Source: Fremontodendron californicum
Taxonomy: Eukaryota; Streptophyta; Magnoliopsida; Malvales; Malvaceae
DNA: 64,000 nucleotides
Direction: 5' to 3'
Assembly: GCA_030761205.1 (NCBI GenBank)
Contig: JAULJL010000011.1
Location: 14,808,501 to 14,872,500 of the forward strand
The position numbers and the translations under genes are program-made. How positions within the stretch are numbered: position 1 is the stretch's first letter; every line of letters starts with the position of its first letter. This document shows, piece after piece, positions 35,031 to 47,600 of this stretch. Below the pieces are notes generated by a model. It ran no database searches and was not told where the DNA came from. It saw nothing but the letters and a program-made list of their open reading frames with translations.

Positions 35031-38000
35031 TTGAATTGGTATAAATGCATGAATATAACTGATATATACTTTTTCCATATTAGGTTTTTGAAAATGGTTA
35101 ATACTTTAACTGCACTGTGCGGCATTATGAATGCTATTAGTCCAAATTGTTTGGATTGGTACAAAAGATTGAGAAGCGTTCTCAATGAAAGGAAGGTTGC
35201 TCACTTGACAAGTCAAGAAGAACTTATAGAAGTTTCTGGTTGACTGTGTTTGTGATTGAACTGAATCTTTCTACTGTTAAATCCAATTCTTGGATAATTG
35301 ATTCAGGATACGGTTCACATCTATGTAATGACATAAGGATGTTGAAAGGAAGTAGAAAGTTAAGCAAAGATGAAGTAGTTCTAAGAGTAGGCAATGGTGC
35401 AAAAGTTGCAGCATTGGCCGTTGGTACTTGTACTTTATCTTTGGCGTCTGGCATGAAATTGGAACTGAAAGATTGTTACTTTCTTCTAGTATTGTCTAGA
35501 AACACCATTTCTGTTTCATACCTCACTATTAATGATGGTTTCGAGATAAGAATGAAGGGTAATAGTTACTCCATCATTCTTAAAGAAATTCACTATTGAT
35601 CGGCAACATTAAATAATGGATTATATGTTTTGGATCCAAAGATGTCTGTGTTCAATATAAATGTCAAGAAAGCAAGAAGGGATAATCCAAGTAAGACTTA
35701 CATCTGGTACTGTAGACTTGATCATATCAATGAGACAAGGATTTCCAAATTGCATAAACATGGTTATTTGGAACCCTTTGATTATGAATCATATGGGACT
35801 TGTGAATGTTTTCTCCTTGGTAAGATGACTAAGACTCTCTTTATAGGAAAAGGTGAAAGAGCTGGTGTTTTATTGGGCTTAATACATTCAGATGTATGTG
35901 GGCCACTAAACACAGCTGCTAGAGGTAATTAATCATACTTCATAACCTTTATCGATGATCATTCTAGATATGGTTATGTGTATCTGATGAGATACAAATC
36001 TGAAGCTTTTGAAAAGTTCAAAGAGTTCAGAGCTGACGTAGAGAAACAGACTGGAAAAAATATTCTATCTCTTAGATCGGATCGAGGAGGAGAATATTTA
36101 ACCCATGATTTCCTGGATCATTTGACAGAAAATGGAATTTTGTTGCAATGGACTCCACCTGGAACTCCTCAGCATATACGGAGTGTTCGAAAGGAGAAAT
36201 CCAACTTTGTTGGACATGGTTCAATCCATAATGTCTAAGGCTAACCTTCCAATATCCTTTTGGGGATATGCTTTAGAAATTGCAGCTTACCTTCTAAATA
36301 GGGTTCCAAGCAAATCGGTTAATAAGGTACCATATGAGATGTGGTATGGCATGAAGCCATTCTTATCTTATCTAAAGATTTGGGGATATACTGCTTATGT
36401 GAAGCAAGTACCTTCTGATAAGCCAGGAGCTAGATCAGAAAAATATAAGTTTGTGGGATATCCTAAAGAGATTGTTGGATATTATTTTTACAGTCCTACT
36501 GATCAAAAGGTGTTTGTTTCAAAACATACAGCTTTTCTAGAGAAAGAGTTTCTACTAGAAGGATTCAGTGGGAGTAAAGTAGATCTTGAAGAAGTTCAAG
36601 AACCACAACCTAACATTCCCTCGGAACCTGAGCCATTGGTCGAGGCATTGGATGCTCGAACTAATGCTCAAGAAACACAAGTACTCCGAGGGTCTAGTAG
36701 GGAGAGGCAAACTCCAATAAGATATGGATTTCTTTTGGAAATAGATGGTTTACCCATTGATAATGAACCTACTACCTATAAAGAAGCAATGTCGGACATC
36801 AATTCCAAGAAATGGCTAGAAGCCATGAAATCCGAAATGGATGCCATAGAAGTTAACCAAGTTTGGTCTTTAGTTGATCCACTATAAGGGATAAAACCCA
36901 TAGGGTGTAAATGGGTCTACAAGATAAAGACAGACATGGATGGCAACATACAAACGTATAAGGCCAGATTGGTTACGAAAGGTTATAATCAAGTTCAAGG
37001 CATTGATTTTGAAGAAACCTTTTCACCAGTTGCCATGGTTAAGTCCATTAGGATTATGCTTCTATTGTTGCATACCATGATTATGAGATATGGCAAATGG
37101 ATGTAAAAAATGCATTCCTTAACGGGAATTTGCAAGAGGAAGTGTATATGACACAACCTGAAGGTTTTTCATCCAAGGCCACATCTAATAAGGTATGCAA
37201 GCTGCAAAAGTCCATTTATGGACTAAGGCAAGCAACTCAGAGTTGGAACATTAGGTTTGATGAAACAATTATGGAATTTGGTTTCATTAAGAATCCTGAT
37301 GAACCATGTGTTTTCAAGAAGGTAAACGAACTTGCAGCTGTGTTCCTAGTGCTATATGTCGACGACATATTGCTCATAGGAAACGATTTACCTATGCTTT
37401 AGACCATCAAGGTCTGGCTGTCCAAACAATTCTCCATGAAGGATTTGGGAGAAGCAGTACATATTCTGGTAATTAAGATCTATAGAGATAGATCGAAAAT
37501 GCTACTTGGATTATCCCAATCCGTTTACATAGACAAGATGCTAAAGAGGTTTAGCATTGATATCTCCAAAAGAGGTAACTTGCCTATGGTACATGGTGTA
37601 CAACTCTCAAAAGAGATGTGTCCTAAAACTTATGAAGAAAGGACACGGATGGATATGATCCCGTATGCTTCAGCAATAAGATCTATCATGTACACCATGT
37701 TGTGCACAAGACCAGATGTATCGTACGCTCTGAGTGTCACGAGCCGATACCAAAGCAATCTTGGTGAAATTCACTGGACTGCTGTGAAGAATATCCTCAA
37801 GTACTTGAGAAGAACTAAGGATATTTTCTTAGTCTATGGAGGGACTGAACTCCAAGTTAGGGATTATACAGATGCTGGATTCCAAACTGATAGGGCTGAC
37901 AATAAATCGCAGGGCGGTTATGTATTTACATTAAATAGAGCTACAGTCAGTTGGAAAAGTTCCAAACAGACTGCCACTGCAGATTCAACAACAGAGGCTG

Positions 38001-38341
38001 AATACATCTCTGTGTGTGAGGCAGCAAAAGAGGCTGTTTGGAATAAGAAGTTCATAACTGAACTTGGTGTGGTTCCAAGCATTGTTGATCTAGTACCACT
38101 TTACTGTGATAACAATGGAGCCATAACACAAGCTAAGAAACCACGATCTCATCACAAATCTGAACATGTATTACGGCAATATCACTTGATTAGAGATATA
38201 ATTCAAAGAGGTGATATAAGTATGGAAAGGGTACCCACAGAGGATAATATAGCTTATCCTTTCACTAAGGTTCTATCCCAGCAGAAACACAATCGTCACA
38301 TGGAAGGTCATGGGCTTAAGTACATGGGCGATTGGCTTTAG
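35031..38341 (+). pseudogene. pol: Broken copia gag-pol polyprotein
   Basis: The fragments follow the copia order. A gag scrap (NCLDWYKRLRSVLN, ~35150) joins within 100 bp to the protease (DSGYGSHLCND, ~35300). Next come the GAG-pre-integrase (WYCRLDHINETRISKLHKHG, ~35705), the integrase core (IHSDVCGP, LRSDRGGEYL, FERRNPTLLDM), reverse transcriptase (YVDDILLIGND at ~37350) and RNase H (TEAEYISVCEAAKEAVW, ~38000). Breaks: stops at about 35241, 35597, 35929, 36884 and 37400, and frameshifts near 36180 and 37070. Nearly all of gag, including the zinc knuckle, is missing. The pol part is otherwise close to full length, so decay is by point changes and not large deletion. Confidence 0.88.
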
Positions 38342-38355
38342 TGCTAGTGGGAGTT

Positions 38356-40006
38356 TGTTGGTGTAAGCCCTACAAGGCAATCTAGTTGGGCTTTTAAGAC
38401 ACTATTTATATATTCATGTATTGCACATTATAGTTTATTAATTATAATTGAGGTATTTCTTTGTCCATAAGTTTTGTTATAATTGTTATAAATCACTTGT
38501 GAAGATAAAGCCCATAAGACACAATGGCATTGCAAAGGAATTGTAAGGTGTTACAATTATGAGGATCCTTATGCATCAATGCCATGTTTCTAAAACTGTT
38601 CCTGATCATCGTATTGTCAAGACAAGGCAGTGACAATGCTCAAAGACTGGCATATGTTAAGCCTTCATGCACTTGATGCATGCAACTGATCTCATAGGTT
38701 GAAAGTATAGAGATACTTGGGGATAATATATGGGTGCTTGTTCGTTGAACAAGTTCACTGAACATGACCCACTATGAGAGTTCCATTTGGTATTTCAAGA
38801 AGTGTCTATGGTAAATACTGTCATGTGTCAATAGTGTAAGTAATCCTTTGACTTGTGACACCAGGTCATCATGTATATGAACTGTCATACTTAGATTTCA
38901 TCACGAACGGGTCCCAATCACGAGGATGCTTATGGTAGGGTGTTATTGGGTATGACATGAAGCATACGAAGATGAATGAGTGGTCCAAAGAAGATTCATC
39001 ACCCCAAGTGATATGAGGGGACATATCTCACATGTATCTGGCTAATATTAACTTATGGAAGTCCTTGGCCAAGGCAATACTTTAGGAGTTAATATTAAAG
39101 CTGCAAATCTAATATGGAATGGGATTAAGAGTATACACTGAACCATGCTCTTTCCTATCCCGGGATATTTGATGAAGGGATCAAATTACACAAACATATT
39201 GTACACGAAAGACTAGTCGAAGCTTGATGACTCTCTTGACATTTGGGTGGTCATGATGCATTGCTAGATGCCGCTCATGATCTATAAATATAAAAGGAAA
39301 TTCTTAATTGAATGAATTATATTTATTGCCAACATTTGAAGGGCCTAATGGATCAGACACAAAAGGTGATTAATGACATTAAAATGAGATTGGGCTAGAT
39401 TAAATATTCATTAAGTGTTGTGGGCTTATTGTGAATATTTAATAATATGTATAAGGGCTTTAGTGTAATTAGTCCAATAGTTGGCATACACTGAACCTAC
39501 TTATATATATTCTTATGTTGTTGTCGTCTCCCCCTTTAAGGATTAACCTGAATCGGCGCATCTCACACTAACAAGTGAGATTCGACCGAATAGCTAGAGA
39601 GAAAGGAGAATTTGATTCTTCTTTTTTCTTTAGGCTAACTAAGGTAAAGGGGGAAGGTTTCTCACAACCTAGACTACTAGCATCGTTTTGGCAAAACATA
39701 ATATCAACCTTGCGAAGGTTTTCAAATCACCTGTGTGGATTACTATTAGAGGTCGGACAATTGGACGGCTTTGGTTTTCGATAAGCGAGCTCTGTGTACA
39801 AGAACAAGAACATCAAGAATTTGTCTTGAAGATTCGGCAATCTTCAAAATAGAGTATGAGATTTTGATTGTTATCTGTTCTTGACAGCCTGGTCGTTTTG
39901 AATTCATAGGCATCTCTATGTTATATTTCATTCCGCTGCGTTGTATGTTTAACGTGTTGATTAAATTATACATTATCTCTGTTTGAGCATGAGCTGAATC
40001 CCAACA
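38356..40006 (+). repeat. 3' LTR of copia element 1 (1651 bp)
   Basis: Starts TGTTGGTGTAAG after the tract GCTAGTGGGAGTT (38343-38355) and ends GAATCCCAACA, giving the TGTTGG...CCAACA ends usual for copia. Confidence 0.9.
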
Positions 40007-40320
40007 TGTCATCCATATGCGATGTCATTTTGTATGCCATGTCGATTTCATTAACATGACATTCATCCATATGCCATGTCATTTTCTATGCCATGTTGAT
40101 TTCATTCACATGACATTCATTCTTATGCCATGTCACCCATGCCATGTCATCATGTATACCATGTCAATTTCATTCACATGACATTCATTCTTATGCCATG
40201 CCATCCATATGCCATGTCATCTATATGCCATGCCATGCATATGCCATGTCGATTTTATTCACATGTCATTGTGTATGCCATGTCAATCATTTGCCATGTC
40301 ATTATTTCCTTTACTATGTC
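40007..40320 (+). repeat. CATATGCCATGTC tandem repeats
   Basis: Irregular repeats of ATGCCATGTCATT, GATTTCATTCACATGACATT and CATTCTTATGCC within LTR D. The small frames at 40130-40347 are translations of this repeat. Confidence 0.75.
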
Positions 40321-41097
40321 ATAATAAAAATGCTTGTCATACCATGATAAAATAAGCATGTTTATTTCATTTTTATCTTAGTAACATTTTGGCATATTTA
40401 TGGTCTTTTTCAATGATTTTCAAAAATACATGAAAAACAAATGATATTTTTTCTTTATAAATCAAGATTATTTCCGAGTTAAAATAATTCATGAGTTTTC
40501 TACTGGGTCTGCCAGAAAGGATATCATCAATTATCATTAATAATGGAATACCTTTTTCAAAAAAAATGATTCAAAGAATTTCAAAATCGAGAAAAATTTC
40601 ATATTTTATCGAGTCTGTCGAAAAATATATAAAATTTTATGCTAGTAAATTCCTGATCATTTTCGAATAAAATATGAATTTTAAAAGGAATTATTTACAA
40701 ACACCAATTTTAAAACTGACTTTTTACCGAGACTCGAGATAGCACACGACTAATAAGGTACCGTTTTATGCAGGCGTTGCGGGGTGCTAATCCTTCCTCG
40801 CACGTAACTGACTCCTTAACCCGCTTCTTTTATTTCTCTAGTTTAAAAGCGCAGACTTCGAAATTGTTTTTTAAAAAATATTTTAATTAATTTTAACATA
40901 TTTTATAAAAACTGATTTTAATAGGTGGCCGATCACACCTAGCCAAAAAAGATTGGTGGCGACTCCATTTCTTTTTCGAGGTCGTTTTCATACCCTCAAC
41001 CTTTTTATTTCAAGAGGAATTAAGTCGTCTTTTCCTCTACCTGTTTTCCCCCTCACTCGAGCAGGTTCTCCCTCCCCTGGAGGATCACGTATCGACA
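40007..41097 (+). mobile_element. Diverged gypsy LTR tail (D)
   Basis: It resembles the last ~1.1 kb of the Tat-like LTR: TTTCCGAGTTAAAATAATTC, a CTACTGGGTCTGCC motif, CGAGACTCGAGATAGCACAC, GGTGGCCGATCACACCTAGC and GGTGGCGACTCC. The final 60 bp differ (CCCTCACTCGAGCAGG...ATCGACA), so it is another subfamily. The copia element inserted into it, and its left part would be left of the window. The first 310 bp are degenerate ~65-bp repeats of CATATGCCATGTCATTT. Confidence 0.7.
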
Positions 41098-42900
41098 GTA
41101 TGCATTAAAATTCATTTAAATAAATATGAATATGCAAAAAAAATATTAAATGCAATATAAACAAAGTAATATGATCATTAACTACCACATGGCATAGACA
41201 AGAAATTAATCTAAGTAATACTTATATCATAGCATAAAAAATAAATTAACTTAAGCAAGTATTATCTCATGGCATAATCAAAATATTAACTTAAGCAACA
41301 ATTGTCACATGGCATAATTAAGATCATGTTATAAAAAAAATCATGTGAACATTAATTAACAAATGTCATGAACATATAATTAACATGCACGTCAATTATT
41401 ATGACATAAACAAAAATATTAATCACCAAACAACATAATCAAGATCAAGGCCTAAGCAACAATTATTAAAGAGTCATAAACAAAAATATGCATGCAACCA
41501 TATTTTAAAAATCTTTTTTTCATGTATTTATTTATTTGAAATTACATAAATGGCAAATGTCGGAAGATTTAACCGAACTCCCCGGCAGACTCGACAAAGC
41601 TTGGAAAAATACTTTTTCTCCTAACACGTACTTAATTTCGGGTAAAATGAAAACCATACTTTACAAATTTCATAAACACATGCGTTGAACGATTTCTCAA
41701 CCTCCCCGGCAAACCTGGCAAAGATTAAGAAATAATTCTCGCCAAATGTTTATGAATCCCGAGAAAGCACTTTTTAATGAAATTTTTTTGAAAAAACACG
41801 TTTTTTATGTATGAGATGTATGAAAACAGGACCTTTATATGAATGTGTTTCTCTCTTGAAGAGAGGGCATCCGAATACCTAAGAAGGTATCCTATACCTT
41901 TGAAAGAAACTTAAATTGGACTTAGAGAAAAAAATGATTTCTGGGCACGGATTTTGCTCGGATTAGAGAAGATATTCGAATGCCCTTGTTTGGCATCCAA
42001 ATGCCTCTAAGTGAGACTTAATGCAATATTTTAAAACCAAAGAAAACGAAAGATGCAATTTTTTTTAAAAGAGAACTATTTGGCCGAAACTCTCTAGGGC
42101 AAAATGCTCAAATTTTGACTCGATTTCGAAGCTTGTTTTGACTATCCATAGCCCGATTTATCAAAACCATATTTTTTAACCTTAAAGTACCAAAAAAATC
42201 TAGAACGCCCCTAAAGGTCTCGCCCAGCCCCCCTTAGTGTTAAAAATCCAAACTTTTGTTAGTTTTAAAGCTCGTTTTAGCTACCTAAAACCGATTTTAT
42301 CAAAACTATTTTTTTAACACTTACGAAAAACTAAAAAAAAATTATGAAATTTTAACCATAGCTTCAGCCAAGGGTGTATTAAATAGGGTTAAAATAGTTT
42401 TTTATTTGGACAAAAAATGCATTAGATTCATGTTACCCAAAATCACCATATCCAACTTTTAAAACATTGCTTTTTCCAACAAATTTGGAAAACAAGATTT
42501 TGGCTATAGACCATTGATTGAACCTAACCAAAATCATGTTGGAAATCATTTTAAAAACATATTTTAATGCAAACAAAGTGATTGGCTCAACGTTAGCCTC
42601 TTGGATATTTAATCCGACCTAACCATCACTTAGGAGAACCTAAGATCATCAAGTTCATAAACACTTTTCCAAAAAAAAAAATGCAACATAAAGAATGCTC
42701 CACAATAGACCATATTCAGCAAGTATGCACATGAAAATGACAAGATAAAAGCAACAAGAACTCATAGATAAGCAAAAACAAAGGTTAGCTCAAGGTTGGC
42801 CCCTTGGATGTTTAATCCGGCCTAACTATCACTTGGGTGAAACCAAGATCATCAAGCTCATAACCTCTTCATTTCAAGAAGGAAACAAGAAGAAAATAAC
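41098..42900 (-). mobile_element. Probable inverted, ancient gypsy LTR remnant
   Basis: Read on the minus strand, this stretch contains motifs in the order seen in the Tat-like LTRs: a CGAGAATTATTTC...TAATC word followed by CCAGGTTTGCCGGGGAGG (41690-41760), and TCGAGTCTGCCGGGGAG (41575-41605), compared with TACCGGGTTTGCTGGAGGG and CGAGTCTGTCG in LTRs B and D. Identity is low, so this is a tentative homology. Two ~70-bp copies of a GGATGTTTAATCCGGCCTAAC segment (42585-42660 and 42775-42855) lie 190 bp apart. No genes are seen. Confidence 0.45.
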
Positions 42901-43946
42901 ATTACAATAACCCAATAGACCACAAACATCATATATCAAAGGTGAAAGCATGAAAGAAAAAAATATAACCAAAGGCACCAAAGTTTCGGCCATGTTGAAA
43001 AACCAAGAGAAAAATGTTGTAAAATTTTATTCCTTTGAAAAAAAAAAAAAAAAAAGCTCTTTGGAAACCTTTTATTTTGAAGAAAAGAAAATGAATATCA
43101 CATAGAAAAGAAGAAGGTGTCACCTCCACATATACCCGAATCAATTTAATTTGCAAAACATACAATAATACATATATCACTCTCTAGAATTTTTCATAGT
43201 TTAATTTTTTATAAACTTTAATTTTAATTGGTTTAAATAAATAATAAAAAAAATATATGTTTAAAGACTCATGAGTCATATGTAGCCATTAAAGAAGATA
43301 AGAGTAAATTATATCTCATTTTCGATGGCACCACCAAATATAATCATAATTAATTTAATTTGCAAAGACAAAGAAAAAAAGAGTTTAAGCATATATAGCT
43401 GACTTTGGCAAGCAAAAAGTTTTACACGGCAATTAACTATCACAACTTTGTTTCAAGGATAGAATGCTTCAGTGTTAATGGCATATATAAATATTCATTT
43501 TTAGCCTAATCATATATATTTAATATATTTTGTTAGGTAAATAAGAGGACTTCAACTTATTATTCACAATTTGCAGGATTTTTGAAATTTACAATGCTCC
43601 GTTAGTTTACGTTAGTTACCTCGTCATTCGGGTTTAGAGTAAAAACTCTATATATTAATTAAAGTAGTTTAATTTTATGTGGCCTCTATTTTTAAATATT
43701 TAATTGATTTAAATTTAAATAAGGTAAATTTATTAATTTTAAAATAGTTTAATTTCATGTGGACTCTATTTTTAAATATTTAGTTGATTTAAATTTAAAT
43801 AACTTACTAAAAGTTACATATTTAAATAGGACAAATATGTTAATTTTAAAATTTTAAAAGGATATATACGCCGTTCACTTTTAACGCTTTTGAAGTTCAT
43901 ATATATAGAAGAATATATAAAATAAAATAATATATATAGAAGATAT
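42901..43946. other. AT-rich intergenic spacer
   Basis: No coding or transposon signature. A ~75-bp segment containing CTCTATTTTTAAATATTTA is repeated at about 43680 and 43755. A poly(A) run lies at 43040-43056. Confidence 0.5.
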
Positions 43947-44066
43947 TTTTGGTACAAATAAGGTTGCAACTTGAAGATAAGAGAAGGGGTAACAGATGCT
44001 GGGATTTGAACCTCAGACTTGTTAGATGACACCTCTTAAAGATGGTTACATGAAGTAACTATATTA
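43947..44066 (-). mobile_element. tRNA-derived SINE, copy 1
   Basis: On the minus strand a box B-like promoter GGTTCAAATCC (44012-44002) is followed by AGCATCTG...CCCTTCTCTTATC and ends TTTGTACCAAAAA. This is the same layout as copy 2 at 45211-45342. The box A region is degraded and no clear target duplication was found. It lies within 250 bp downstream of the receptor-kinase stop codon, possibly in its 3' UTR. Confidence 0.6.
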
Positions 44067-44199
44067 AGTCGGGGTTCAAAACCCCATAGTATATGAAAAA
44101 ACACGAGGAGAATACTATGGTTTCATTCTTCTTTCTACATTCAATGTACAAAATCTGCTTGCTTTTGGAAGTTTAGCTCAAATTTGATTATGTGTGGAT

Positions 44200-44549
44200 T
44201 TATCTGGCTTTGGACAACTGTATAGCTTCTTGGTCTACACTTGAATCTTCACCCCAAGTAAACTTGTGAGTGAGAAGCAAGAATTCTCGATTCCTTACTT
44301 GTTCAAGCTCCTCCCATGCAGCCCATCTCTCAGCCAGACTAACTCCTTCCAGCATTTTAATCACTTCTACAATTGTTGGGCGGTCTTCAGGTGAGCTCTG
44401 AGTGCACAGCAATGCAACTCGTACAATAGTCTCCACTTCTTTAGGATCATAAATCTTCAAGTTTCCATCCACAATGTCATCGATCCTATTTTCTCTAAGC
44501 AGCTTTTTAATCTGTTAATATCACATTTCCATCAACCTAAAGAATCATC

Positions 44550-44600
<51 letters not shown>

Positions 44601-47600
44601 CTTGCATATCGACGCAATATGTATGAAACAGATAGAAATATTCATAAAAGATTTAGAAGAGGGTGCAGCAATATAAAAATCTTACATGATCAAGTAGAAG
44701 AACATCCTCTTCCTCTTCTAGACGAGCAAAATCTATTGCACGCTGACCAGTAACAAGTTCCAAAAGCATTATACCATACCCAAAGACATCGGTCTTTCCA
44801 GAAGATTTTCCCGTGGACAGATATTCTGGGGCAATATGACCCATGGTACCACGCACTTGAGTGGTAACATGAGTCAACCTAGTATCAACAAGCTTTGCTA
44901 GCCCAAAGTCTCCTACAACAGCTTCAAAATTGTCATCTAAAAGGATGTTTGCAGCTTTTAAATCACGGTGTATTATCTTAGGATTGCAATGCTCATGTAG
45001 ATACTCCAACCCATGGGCTGCACCAAAAGCTATTCGTTTTCTCATTGCCCAGTCCAAGCCCTTCTCTCCAGGTTTTAAATCTATAGAAAATTTTAGATGT
45101 AAAATATTGTAAAAATGATCTATGACTGCCACAAGTTAACGACTAGACATTTTTACATATTTAACAACCCCACTCTTGCCCTTCCTTCCCGGGGAGCCAC
45201 ACAACTATGATTTTTTTTTTTTTTTTTTGGGTACAAAAGAGGTCATAGTTTGAGGATAAGGGAAAGAATTGCAATACTAGGATTTGAACCCAAACCTGTT
45301 GAATATCACTTTTTAACGGAGGCTGCATGAACCAACTGGTTCCACAGCTATGATTTCGTTCTCCATTTAAGGCACAAACTTAAATTTAGAATGAAGTAAA
45401 AGCAAACAAACAAACATGCATTTCAAGGCAGCAAAAGTTAATGCAAATCCTATAGGATAAGTACGTACCTCTTAGTTGATATGCCACACTTAAATTTTGC
45501 ATGAAAGGATAAACAAGAATTCTTTCAGATGATGTTGTGCAGAAACCAATCAACCTTAGAAGATTCTTATGAACAGCAACACTTATGAGCTGGACTTCCC
45601 TCTGGAATGCAGCTTCTCCAGCAGGACTATAATAATCCGCAAGGCGTTTCACAGCCACCTTTGTGTTGTCAGAGAGGACACCTTTGTAAACTTTTCCAAA
45701 CCCTCCTTGTCCAATTATGTTATTCTCATTGAAATTGTCAGTTGCAAGTTGGATTTCCCGCCACGAAAATCGCCTAAGCTGACCAAATGAAATTCTGAGG
45801 TCATCTTCACCTAAAATTTATGAATTGAAAATGTTAATTTCTATAAAACGTTTTACATGAAACCAAAAAAAAAGGAAAAAAATCAAATAGACTTTAGCAA
45901 GATTCTTATCATGCACGATGAGAAATAATATGCATAACTTTGGAATGTAATATCTACCCCTATAACTTAGACCAATCATGGGATGCATAAAGAAAATAAT
46001 TGCTGGGATATAATATGATGACTCAGAAAAGAAAATTGATTTATTTTACAATTATGACGGTTATGATTTCTCTGTTCCATCAATCCAAGACTGATTCCTA
46101 GATGTTACTTGCAACAGAGGGCAATTACTCAAGAATGTGCATGAAGATCATCAACTCAGTGAGCCACTGATCTCTAAAGTAGGAGTTAAGACGCACATTT
46201 AGATGGTTTAATTTAAGGGTCTCCGTACTATCCGTGTTAAATTTGACTACAAGATAAAATGTTGCTTATATAGGTGGGAAGAGGAAGTGGAAACGAAGAG
46301 TGAGCCTGCAGAAGTTGGAGAGATTAAGCATGAAGAAGTGCACCTCTAGTAATGCGAGTGAGAATTTTGGTCCATGAAAGGTTATAAATTCCTCTAAATC
46401 AGGGAAAGGTAAAACTAACCCAAGAAGCTAATATATTTTATGTTTCTGATAAGTTCATTAGGAATAGGAGGGTAGTGAGGCATTTTACCAGACAACAGCG
46501 AGGTTGGTCAGCAGCCATTCAAAAAGAAGTAGACAAATATGTTGCAATTTAGAATGGCTAAAGCAATCGTGATGACGTTGGACCTTATACCATGTCTAGT
46601 GCCCACGGGGAAAAGGGGAAAGAAGACCTTAGGATCCTCTGCTAGGCTAAGGAAGGGTTCAACGAATTTGCATATGGTTAGAACAATTCCTTTATGGCAA
46701 AAGTCCTGCAGTCAATAGAGAATGTGGTGGAACAACAAGTTGTTGGGATTGTTTTCACAAAACACAAGGAGCAAAGGTTGTTTGCTCTTCTCATCCTAAG
46801 GCCCAAGGATTGGTGAGGAGAGAGATGATGACTACAGTACAGATAATAGTTCTAGAGCACTTCAACTGAGCTACATTGAGGAGTAGTTGGAACATGGTCT
46901 TGCATATGGTACTCATTCCACTTCAACTGAGCTACACTGAAGAGACGATAGTAATGATTCCATACATGTTAGGATCTTCTAGAGCAGCTAATAGTAATGA
47001 TTCCATACATGTTAGGATCTTCTAGAGCAGCTAATCTTTTTTTTTGAATTTTTTTTGAATTTTTTTGCAGCACGTGTATGTCTGCATTAGCATACACCAA
47101 GTAGGAACAATTAGTTGAGACTTGTGAAGCTTGAAATTTTACAACCAAAGGCATGAGGAAGCTAACAACTTCATTTATCACTTTTAACTCATCAATTCAA
47201 TGCTCCAATTGCTCTAAAGTATTATGGTAAAAATACCCATTTCATGGAAAGCTGCTGCATGGATTACTAACCCTAAAAAACAGAGTAACTGCTCTTGGAA
47301 AATGGGAAAAGACCATGAATTAGGAGTTTATTAGGTTGAAATGGCATATTTTGTGGATGTTGTACTTGCAAGCTAAGACTAAATCTTATGGCTGAAATAT
47401 ACTTTAGGGAATAAAAAGAAAAGAAAAGAAAATTACCAGTAACATCAACGAAAACATCACGCCTGAGTTTGTGGACTTGATTATACCGACACACAAAGAG
47501 AGCCCCTAGTGATAGAAGTATGAGAGCACCACAACTTGCGGATGTCGCAACAATTCTAATTCTGGACCTGTTGGTTGAAACTGCAAATACATCGCAGTTC

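Larger units (their letters stand above)
31683..40006 (+). mobile_element. Ty1/copia element 1 (decayed)
   Basis: 5' LTR lacking its first 94 bp (31683-33235), primer site, a 1.8-kb leader, a broken gag-pol region (35031-38341), polypurine tract and a full 3' LTR (38356-40006). The missing start of the 5' LTR is where element C inserted, so it should lie left of the window. Several stops and frameshifts make it non-functional. It is flanked on the right by the gypsy LTR D; TGTCA (40007-40011) is the likely target duplication. Confidence 0.85.

Noticed and set aside
44002..44012. Possible tRNA gene, from the T-arm-like GGTTCAAATCC on the minus strand
   Set aside because: No cloverleaf can be drawn and the same box B recurs in the SINE at 45280-45290; both are SINE promoters.
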